The notes under the pieces were generated by a model, which saw only the letters and a list, made by a program, of their open reading frames with translations, searched no databases and had not been told where the DNA came from. Of a stretch of DNA of 7,947 nucleotides, positions 1-6,392 are shown piece after piece. Source of the DNA: Lysobacteraceae bacterium (GTDB taxonomy: Bacteria; Pseudomonadota; Gammaproteobacteria; Xanthomonadales; Wenzhouxiangellaceae); the NCBI GenBank assembly GCA_020201235.1, contig JAIVHD010000240.1, positions 1-7,947 on the forward strand, given 5' to 3'. The translations under genes and the position numbers were made by a program. Every line of letters begins with the position of its first letter. Positions within the stretch are counted from its first letter, which is position 1.

Positions 1-2
1 TC

Positions 3-2225
3 CTTGTGCTGGCCATCCAGGCACAGGATCCGCGCCAGTGGGGGCGGGTTGGGCCGGTCGAAGGGGCGCAGTACTTTCAGCCTTCGCTGGCGCGCACCGC
101 CAGCGGCGATTTCATTCCGGCCCGCGATCTGATGAACGATGCCTACTGCGGCGAGTGTCATGCCGACGTCCACGAACAGTGGTCGCACTCGATGCACCGG
201 TTCGCGTCGTTCAATAATCCGGTATATCGATTCGCGGTACGCAATACCCGGCAGTTTTCGATGGAACGCGACGGCAACGTCAAGCGCAGTCGATTCTGCG
301 CGGGCTGTCACGATCCCGTGCCGTTCTTTTCCGGCGCCTTCGACGATCCGGATTTCGACGATGTCGACCATCCCACCGCGACCGCCGGTATTACCTGCTC
401 GGCGTGCCACGCCATCACCCACATCAATTCGCCCCGCGGCAACGCCGACTATACGCTGGAAGCACCGCTGCATTATCCGTTCACCTACAGCGAGAACGCC
501 TTCCTTCAATGGACCAACCGGATGCTGGTCAAGGCCAAGCCCGGCTTCCACAAGAAAACGTTTCTGAAACCGCTGCATGAATCGGCCGAATTCTGCGGCA
601 CCTGCCACAAGGTGCATCTGCCCGAAGCACTCAACGACTACAAGTGGCTGCGCGGCCAGAATCACTACGATTCCTTCCTGTTGTCCGGCGTTTCCGGGCA
701 TGGCGTGACCAGCTTTTATTACCCCGAGCGGGCCGAGGACAACTGCAACGGCTGCCACATGCCGCGAAAGGTTTCGAATGACTTCGGCGCGACGCCCGAC
801 GAGGGCGGCGAGCTCAGCATTCACGACCACCAGTTCGCCGCCGCCAATACCGCAATACCGCACATGCTCGGCATGCCCGACTGGGTCAACGCCAATCACC
901 GCGAAATGCTCGAGAATTCGGTGCGCGTGGACATTTTCGGACTGCGGCGGGCGCACGACATCAACGGCGAACTCATCGGCCCGGCTGATATCGGATCGGT
1001 CACGCTCGAGCCGGGCGGCCGCTACCTGGTGGAAGTGGTGATCCGCACTTTGACCCTGGGACACGCGCTGACCCAGGGCACGGCCGACTCCAACGAGCTC
1101 TGGGTGGAGCTGGTCGCCGAGGCCGGCGGGCGGGTGATCGGCCACTCCGGCGCGGCCGACCCGGCCGATGGCAGCATCGATCCGCGCGCTCACAGAATCA
1201 ACGTCTACATGCTCGATCGAAACGGCAACCGTATCGACCGGCGCAATCCGGAAGACATCTTCACCCCGCTGTACAACCACCAGATTCCACCCGGCGCCGC
1301 GGCCACGCTTCACTACGCGCTGGAATTGCCCGATTCGATGCCCGACGGCATGCCTCTCGAACTGACCGCGCGCGTGAACTACCGCAAGTTCGATACCGCG
1401 ATGATGCGCCATGTCCAGGGCGATGCGTTCGAGCGAAACGACTTGCCGGTGACCGTCCTCGGCGACGCCCGGACGGTCATCGGCGGCGGCGCGGCGACGG
1501 CGAACAACCCGGGTTCCGATGCGCCGCTTTGGGTGCGCTGGAACGACTACGGCATCGGTTTGCTGCGCGCCGGGCAGCTTCGCCAGGCCGAGGCCGCGTT
1601 CGAACGGGTCGCGCGGATGGGCCATGGCCTGGGCTACCTGAATCTGGCGCGCACCCGGCTCGAAGACGGGCGCCTGTCCGAGGCGGCCGCTGCGCTGGCG
1701 CAGGCCGGCCGGGGCGAGCACCCGGCTTATCCCTGGGCGGTCGCCTACTGGACCGCCGAGCTCAATTTCCGGAACGGGTTCATGCAAGAAGCGATCGAGA
1801 TCTGGACGGATCTCGAACAGACCCGTTTTCAGGAGGCCAGGTCGCGCGGTTTCGACTTCAGTCGCGATTACAGGCTTCTGGATCTATTGGGCCAGGCGTG
1901 GCTCGAGATCGCCCGCCTCGCGTCGCTCGGCACGCAGCGGGATAATGCGCTTGCGCAGGCCCGATCCTGGTTCGAGCGCGGGCTGGCGCTTGATCCGGAG
2001 CGGGCCGAGAGCCATTACGCGCTGGGCCAGGTCCTGCGAATGGGCGGCGAGATCGCGGCCGCCGAACAGCATGCCGAACTGCACCGAAAGTACCGCATCG
2101 ACAACAATGCCCGCGACCGGGCCATTGCTATCGCACGAGCTCGCGATCCGGCCGCCGGCCACGCCGCCGACGACATCGTGATCTATCCCCTGACCCGGCC
2201 CGAAACCGGCGGCGGCGCACCGTGA
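3..2225 (+). CDS. Pentaheme c-type cytochrome with C-terminal TPR region (5'-partial)
   Basis: Residues are numbered from the GTG at position 6, but the frame is open to the left edge, so the true start is outside. The first visible residues (LVLAIQA, then QDP) look like the end of a signal peptide with a cleavage site, as a periplasmic cytochrome needs. Five CxxCH heme-binding motifs lie at residues 48-52, 98-102, 131-135, 197-201 and 247-251, amid many other histidines that could be distal ligands. Residues about 305-485 form a beta-rich region with LTLGHALTQGTADSNELWVE and YRKFD, which I associate with multiheme cytochromes of this type. Residues about 510-700 are TPR-like helical repeats (for example ARSWFERGLALDPERAESHY). 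The likely role is periplasmic or surface electron transfer with protein docking through the TPRs; no catalytic function can be assigned. The stop codon overlaps the next gene's GTG start, so the two are probably coupled. Confidence 0.9.
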   Translation, partial: LVLAIQAQDPRQWGRVGPVEGAQYFQPSLARTASGDFIPARDLMNDAYCGECHADVHEQWSHSMHRFASFNNPVYRFAVRNTRQFSMERDGNVKRSRFCAGCHDPVPFFSGAFDDPDFDDVDHPTATAGITCSACHAITHINSPRGNADYTLEAPLHYPFTYSENAFLQWTNRMLVKAKPGFHKKTFLKPLHESAEFCGTCHKVHLPEALNDYKWLRGQNHYDSFLLSGVSGHGVTSFYYPERAEDNCNGCHMPRKVSNDFGATPDEGGELSIHDHQFAAANTAIPHMLGMPDWVNANHREMLENSVRVDIFGLRRAHDINGELIGPADIGSVTLEPGGRYLVEVVIRTLTLGHALTQGTADSNELWVELVAEAGGRVIGHSGAADPADGSIDPRAHRINVYMLDRNGNRIDRRNPEDIFTPLYNHQIPPGAAATLHYALELPDSMPDGMPLELTARVNYRKFDTAMMRHVQGDAFERNDLPVTVLGDARTVIGGGAATANNPGSDAPLWVRWNDYGIGLLRAGQLRQAEAAFERVARMGHGLGYLNLARTRLEDGRLSEAAAALAQAGRGEHPAYPWAVAYWTAELNFRNGFMQEAIEIWTDLEQTRFQEARSRGFDFSRDYRLLDLLGQAWLEIARLASLGTQRDNALAQARSWFERGLALDPERAESHYALGQVLRMGGEIAAAEQHAELHRKYRIDNNARDRAIAIARARDPAAGHAADDIVIYPLTRPETGGGAP

Positions 2226-4084
2226 CGCCTGTCGAACCCAACGAATGTCACGATGATGAGTGGGTGGCAACCGATGACCGGGTGATCGCCACCGCGGCCA
2301 AATGGTCGGTCGTTGTCATCGTCCTGATCATCGTGCTGGCCGGGCTCGTCGCCTGGTTGTTCAACCGGCCCGCGCCGTCCGTGGCGATACCGGAAGCTGC
2401 ACCGGCCGCGGTCGCCCGTCTGCCGGAAGATAGCGCGGCGGCCATGACGCCGCCCGAACTTCCGTTCACCGACATCACGCTCGCATCCGGGATCGATTTC
2501 GTGCACGAAAACGGCGGCTACGGGCTGAAGCTGCTGCCCGAAACCATGGGCAGCGGTGCCGCCTTCGCCGATTTCGACGCCGATGGCGACCCGGACCTGC
2601 TGCTGGTCAACGGCGACCTTTGGCCTTGGCACGATTATCCGCCCGAGCGCATGCGGCCGACGCACAAACTGTATCTAAACCGCGGCGACGGCCGCTTCAT
2701 CGACGCCACGACAGGTTCCGGGCTGGAGACCAGCTTCTACGGCACCGCGCCTGTCGTCGGAGATTTCAATGGCGACGGCCTGCCGGATGTCTTCATCGCA
2801 GCGGTGGGCGAGAATCGATTGTTCCGCAACATGGGCGGCGGACGTTTCGACGATGTCACGGATTCCGCCGGGGTTGCCGGGAGCGGCAGCGACTGGAGCA
2901 GTTGCGGCGCGTTCTTCGACGCCGACGGCGACGGCGATCTCGACTTGTTCGTGTGCAATTACGTCGAATGGTCGCGCGAGATCGACCTGGCGGTCGATTA
3001 CCGCCTGACCGGCATCGGGCGCGCCTTCGGCCCGCCGACCAACTATGCCGGCACCCACAACCGGCTTTACCGCAATAACGGCGACGGCACCTTCGACGAT
3101 ATCAGCCAGGCGGCAGGCATCGAGATCGTTCACCCCGCCAGCGGCCAGCCCGAGGGCAAGGCGCTGGCCATCATCCCCGTGGACATCAACGAAGACGGCC
3201 AGCTCGACCTGGTCGTCGCCAACGACACCGTGCGCAATTTCCTGTATCTCAATCGCGGCGGCACGTTCGACGAACTCGGCGTCGAGACCGGGGTCGCGTT
3301 CGATCCGGACGGCCACGCCACCGGCGCCATGGGCATGGACACAACCTTGCTGGGCGTCAACCGGCAGCGAGCCATCGGCATGGGCAATTTCGCTGGCGAA
3401 ATGACTTCGCTCTATCTCTCGCAGGGCACGCCGGAACTGTTTGCCGACCAGTCCGCCACCAGCGGTATCGGCCCGCCCAGTCGGCTGGCGCTGACCTTTG
3501 GCCTGTTCTTTTTCGACGCCGACCTGGACGGCCGGCCTGACCTGTTTCAGGCCAACGGGCACCTGGAACACGAAATCCACCGGGTCCAGCCCGGCCAGAC
3601 CTACGCGCAACCACCCCAGTTGTTCTGGAACTGCGGCGACCAATGCCCGCGACGCTTTCTCGCCGCCGGCAGCGGCGACCTGGCACAACCGCTTGCCGGC
3701 CGCGCAGCCGCCTATGCCGACATCGACGGCGACGGCGACCTGGACGTGCTGGTCACCCGGGTCGGGGGCCGGCCGGTCCTGCTGCGCAACGACCAGCAAA
3801 CCGGTCATCGATGGTTGCGGGTGCGGCTGGAACAGGACGGCCCGAACCGCGCCGCGATCGGCGCGACGGTGCAAATGAGAACCTCGGACACCAGCGAGAC
3901 GCAAGCGATAATGCCGACCCGGAGTTACCAGGCGCAGATCTTGCCAGCGGCGACCTTCGGTCTGGGACGCCGGGCCGAACAGCCCGAACTGATCGTCACC
4001 TGGCCGGACGGTACCGAAAGCCGCCATGCGGTCCCTGAGCTGGACCGGGAGCTGGTGATTCAAAAAACATCTATGGAACGATGA
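2222..4084 (+). CDS. Membrane-anchored CRTAC1-family FG-GAP / ASPIC-UnbV beta-propeller protein
   Basis: Predicted 620-residue envelope protein. A short acidic N-terminus is followed by one hydrophobic segment (about residues 29-47) and an Ala/Pro-rich linker (48-80), so it looks anchored rather than cleaved. Six FG-GAP calcium-loop motifs of the form DxDxDGxxD start near residues 117, 181, 233, 321, 432 and 500. A seventh, degenerate site (GMGNFAGEMTSLY, about 387) fits a seven-bladed propeller. The opening FVHENG...LLPETMGSG is typical of CRTAC1-like proteins. The C-terminus (about 528-615, with IGATVQ, SYQAQ, FGLG and VTWPDG) is an ASPIC/UnbV domain. The family is linked to calcium binding and protein-protein contact; the partner is unknown. 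The GTG start is chosen because it overlaps the upstream stop by four bases and keeps the anchor; I see no strong ribosome binding site. It has no CxxCH, so it is not a cytochrome itself. Confidence 0.9.
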   Translation: MTPVEPNECHDDEWVATDDRVIATAAKWSVVVIVLIIVLAGLVAWLFNRPAPSVAIPEAAPAAVARLPEDSAAAMTPPELPFTDITLASGIDFVHENGGYGLKLLPETMGSGAAFADFDADGDPDLLLVNGDLWPWHDYPPERMRPTHKLYLNRGDGRFIDATTGSGLETSFYGTAPVVGDFNGDGLPDVFIAAVGENRLFRNMGGGRFDDVTDSAGVAGSGSDWSSCGAFFDADGDGDLDLFVCNYVEWSREIDLAVDYRLTGIGRAFGPPTNYAGTHNRLYRNNGDGTFDDISQAAGIEIVHPASGQPEGKALAIIPVDINEDGQLDLVVANDTVRNFLYLNRGGTFDELGVETGVAFDPDGHATGAMGMDTTLLGVNRQRAIGMGNFAGEMTSLYLSQGTPELFADQSATSGIGPPSRLALTFGLFFFDADLDGRPDLFQANGHLEHEIHRVQPGQTYAQPPQLFWNCGDQCPRRFLAAGSGDLAQPLAGRAAAYADIDGDGDLDVLVTRVGGRPVLLRNDQQTGHRWLRVRLEQDGPNRAAIGATVQMRTSDTSETQAIMPTRSYQAQILPAATFGLGRRAEQPELIVTWPDGTESRHAVPELDRELVIQKTSMER

Positions 4085-4518
4085 TGCAAAGTACGGTGAC
4101 ACACCGGCTACCGAAGATTGTGTATCTGCTGATACCGGCCGCGGCATTGGCGCTGGCAGGCTGTTTGAGCGCACCGACGTCCCACAAGGCCGATCTCGCT
4201 TCGGCCGATCGTGAACCGACCAACACCGTCACCTGGTCCACGGCCAGCGAATCCGACAATTTCGGTTTCGACGTCTACCGGGCCGAGACACCCGAAGGGC
4301 CTTTTGTGCGGATCACCCCCCAACCGATGCTCGGTGCCGGCACCAGCGACCTGAAACACGATTACCGGTTCACGGACCGGGAGGTCACGGCCAGCAAGAC
4401 CTACTTTTACTACGTCGAAAGCATCTCGCTGAGCGGCGAGCGAAAACGGTTCACGCCCGTCATGCAAGCCCCGCCCAAGCAACCGCCGATCAAAACACCC
4501 GAAGACGGTGGTTTTTGA
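4081..4518 (+). CDS. Small fibronectin type III-like lipoprotein
   Basis: A 145-residue protein with a lipoprotein signal: a basic N-region, a hydrophobic stretch at residues 13-27 and lipobox LAGC with the acylated Cys at 28. Leu follows the Cys, so by the enterobacterial sorting rule it would go to the outer membrane. Residues about 45-128 resemble a single fibronectin type III domain: VTWSTASESDNFGFDVYR, then GPFVRI, DYRFTD, TYFYYVESIS and GERKRFTPV. This pattern is shared by many bacterial surface proteins that carry such domains. The tail (130-145) is rich in Pro and Lys. Its start overlaps the propeller stop by four bases (ATGA); the second Met codon at 4084 is an alternative. It closes the left operon. 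Its function is unknown; a structural or binding role beside the propeller and cytochrome is inferred from position only. Confidence 0.85.
   Translation: MMQSTVTHRLPKIVYLLIPAAALALAGCLSAPTSHKADLASADREPTNTVTWSTASESDNFGFDVYRAETPEGPFVRITPQPMLGAGTSDLKHDYRFTDREVTASKTYFYYVESISLSGERKRFTPVMQAPPKQPPIKTPEDGGF
4492..4516 (+). terminator. Weak intrinsic-terminator-like hairpin
   Basis: AAAACACC (4492-4499) can pair with GGTG (4507-4510) and, past a bulged G, with TTTT (4512-4515), leaving a 7-base loop and a run of five T. It overlaps the last codons and stop of the lipoprotein gene, at the expected end of the + strand operon. The GC part of the stem is only four pairs, so it may be chance. Confidence 0.25.
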
Positions 4519-4639
4519 CCGGCGCGTTACGTGCTGAAAGTTGAAGCCGAGCCAAATGGTTTGCCCGATGGCATTGAACCGGTCTGATGCAGTGACATAC
4601 GGGATTGCTACTGAACAGGCCTTTCCGAATGAAATCAAT

Positions 4640-4670
4640 AATCTGTCGAAATCTGTGTAATCTGTGGACT
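4640..4670. repeat. Short AATCTGT repeat cluster in the convergent intergenic gap
   Basis: AATCTGT occurs three times, at 4640-4646, 4650-4656 and 4659-4665, with spacings of 10 and 9 bases. On the other strand it reads CCACAGATTACACAGATT and would encode STDYTDF in one frame. From memory, this word and its spurious peptide recur between genes in many unrelated bacterial genomes, which suggests a dispersed noncoding repeat. It is more AT-rich than the flanking genes. The rest of the 4519-4721 gap shows no gene or RNA. Confidence 0.5.
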
Positions 4671-4721
4671 CAACGCTTTCGTCTTGGTGTTGCTGAGCCA
4701 TCTACCTGATCAGGATGATTT

Positions 4722-6392
4722 TTAAGGGATTTCGACCATCCCCGGGTATCCGTCCGCGAGAATCCGCAAGTTGATATCCGCCAGGTGCTGATCGCGGACT
4801 TCGGACTCCAGGCGCTCGATCTGTGCGCGCTCGAAAACCTCTTTCAGCTGCACGCGTGCCTGTTCGAAGGTCATCGGCGTGGCCGCCCGTCGCTCGAGCA
4901 ATTTCACCAGCCACAGGCCGCTGGGTGTGCGTAACAGACCCGAGTCCTCGCCCGGCGACAGCACGCGCACCGGCTTGAGCAGGCTCATCTCGAGCCCGCC
5001 AAGCGCGCGCGAGTTCATCCAGCCGAGCGAGCCGCCGTTGTTTGCCGACGGATGAACGGAAAGATCGCGCGCGGCCTGACTGAATTCCAGCGCGCCGCTG
5101 CGAATCCGCGCAACGGCATCGCGCGCCCGACTGACAATCTCTCGGTCGTCGCGGTCTGCGGCACCGGCAAACTGAATCGCTGCAATCCGATACGCAGGGG
5201 GGTTGCGCATCCGCTCGCCGCGCTGTTCGTAGAGCGCCCGCAGCGCGCTGTCGGCCGGCGGTTGCATGCGGGCGTCGACTCGATACCGCAATTCGGCCGT
5301 CGCCAGCGCGTGCAGGACATTCCAGCGCATCGCCTCGGCCAGTTCTTCGGTCCCGACCAGGCCGAGCCCTTCGGTGTGATCGGTCATGGCCACCCTCAGG
5401 CCCCATTCCCGCAGCAGGCGTTGTTTTTGTCGATCGATCAACGCGTCCGGGGCATGCTCAGGCAGCCGCAGCCGGATCAGGTCATCCAGCCAATCGACGG
5501 GCAACGCCTGTCGGCCGGCCTGCAACACAGGGTCTTCGTCCAGGCGTATCCGGATATTCGGCGCCAGTTTCTCGACGAGCGCCTTGTTCAGTTCGGCGCT
5601 ACGCTGGCGAAACAGATTCTGGCGGAACTTGGAGCGAACCTCCTCAGAGTCGGGAACGACCGCGGGCCTGATACGTTCGCAGACGTAAAAGGCGAGGCCG
5701 CCGGCGTGTCCGATCAATTCGCTGACCTCGCCGATCTCGAGACCCTTGACCGCGTCGCGGACCGGGGCCGGCAGTGCGTCAGGATCAACCCAGCCGATAC
5801 TGCCCTCGCGGAACCGATTCTGCGACTCGGATTCATTCACCGCCAGCGGCTTGATGTCGGCCCCGTCGAGCACCTGGGCCCGCAAGGCCAGCATTTCGCG
5901 ACGCACCTCGTCGCGTGCGGCATCATCGGGCGGCAGGCGCTTGTAGATGCCGCGCAGAGACAGCTTGCGAGGCCGTTGAAAGGCATCCGGATTTTCGTTG
6001 GCGAGCTGGTCCAGTTCTGCGTCCGATATCTCGACCTGCGCATCGATATGCCGCTTGAGCACGGGCAACAGCCTGGCCTGACGCATGGCTTCGACCGACA
6101 GGCTCACCTCGGCACTGTCAGCCATCCCGCGACCACGCGCGGCACCGGCCATCGAGACAATCAGCGCGAGATTGCGTGCCGACTCGCGCGACGGCGCCAT
6201 GTTCTGACTTTCAAGCCAGGACTCGTATTGTCGAGGTTCGAGCTTGCCGCCGTCCCAGACCGCGACCGGGTCGGCACCGGATGAAGAATCGCCGCAGGCC
6301 TGGAGTACAAGCGCCGCGGCGACGGCAACAAGCGCTGCAACAAGCGCCGTCGATGACGAGCGCCGGGCCCGAGGGTGAAATCCGTTTTTCAT
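4722..6392 (-). CDS. SurA/PpiC-like lipoprotein with two parvulin-type domains (peptidylprolyl isomerase family)
   Basis: A 556-residue predicted periplasmic lipoprotein. The N-terminus has a basic region (KNGFHPRARR), a hydrophobic stretch at 15-30 and the lipobox-like LQAC with Cys at 33 (Gln at -2 is unusual; Gly follows the Cys). Helical segments at about 50-135 and 245-395 look like the chaperone parts of SurA/PpiD-type proteins. Two parvulin-like regions are visible: about 143-242 (EGSIGWVDPDALP) and about 400-500 (SVHPSANNGGSLGWMNSRAL, then TPSGLWLVKLLE). By eye, both lack the family's two histidines: the HILV position reads AAIQF in the second domain, and the GYH position reads GLW there and LAF in the first. 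A non-catalytic chaperone role is therefore possible. The ATG overlaps the upstream propeller's stop by four bases, suggesting coupled synthesis and perhaps a role in folding that propeller or other envelope proteins. Confidence 0.85.
   Translation of the reverse strand: MKNGFHPRARRSSSTALVAALVAVAAALVLQACGDSSSGADPVAVWDGGKLEPRQYESWLESQNMAPSRESARNLALIVSMAGAARGRGMADSAEVSLSVEAMRQARLLPVLKRHIDAQVEISDAELDQLANENPDAFQRPRKLSLRGIYKRLPPDDAARDEVRREMLALRAQVLDGADIKPLAVNESESQNRFREGSIGWVDPDALPAPVRDAVKGLEIGEVSELIGHAGGLAFYVCERIRPAVVPDSEEVRSKFRQNLFRQRSAELNKALVEKLAPNIRIRLDEDPVLQAGRQALPVDWLDDLIRLRLPEHAPDALIDRQKQRLLREWGLRVAMTDHTEGLGLVGTEELAEAMRWNVLHALATAELRYRVDARMQPPADSALRALYEQRGERMRNPPAYRIAAIQFAGAADRDDREIVSRARDAVARIRSGALEFSQAARDLSVHPSANNGGSLGWMNSRALGGLEMSLLKPVRVLSPGEDSGLLRTPSGLWLVKLLERRAATPMTFEQARVQLKEVFERAQIERLESEVRDQHLADINLRILADGYPGMVEIP

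Noticed and set aside
2243..2252. Cys-His in NECHDD at the propeller N-terminus, and CGDQC further on, as possible heme sites
   Set aside because: Neither matches CxxCH, and the first lies before the membrane segment.
2675..4174. Long open frame (499 codons) on the minus strand
   Set aside because: It lies opposite the clear propeller gene. Its translation shows no recognisable domain, and long antisense frames are expected opposite GC-rich Asp/Gly-rich coding sequence.
4558..4580. Possible small stem-loop (GGTT/AACC around GCC-CGAT-GGC)
   Set aside because: The pairing is short and broken by an asymmetric internal loop; chance is enough to explain it.
4108..4701. Minus-strand open frame of 197 codons running through the intergenic gap
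   Set aside because: It begins at the repeat (giving STDYTDF) and then runs antisense through the FnIII lipoprotein gene. No domain is seen.
4705..4714. Perfect palindrome CCTGATCAGG near the end of the chaperone gene
   Set aside because: As a hairpin it leaves only three pairs around a GATC loop and has no T-run next to it, so it is not supported as a terminator or operator.
5052..6284. Open frame of 410 codons on the plus strand
   Set aside because: It is antisense to the parvulin-like lipoprotein gene, which has a signal peptide and family motifs. The antisense product has neither.
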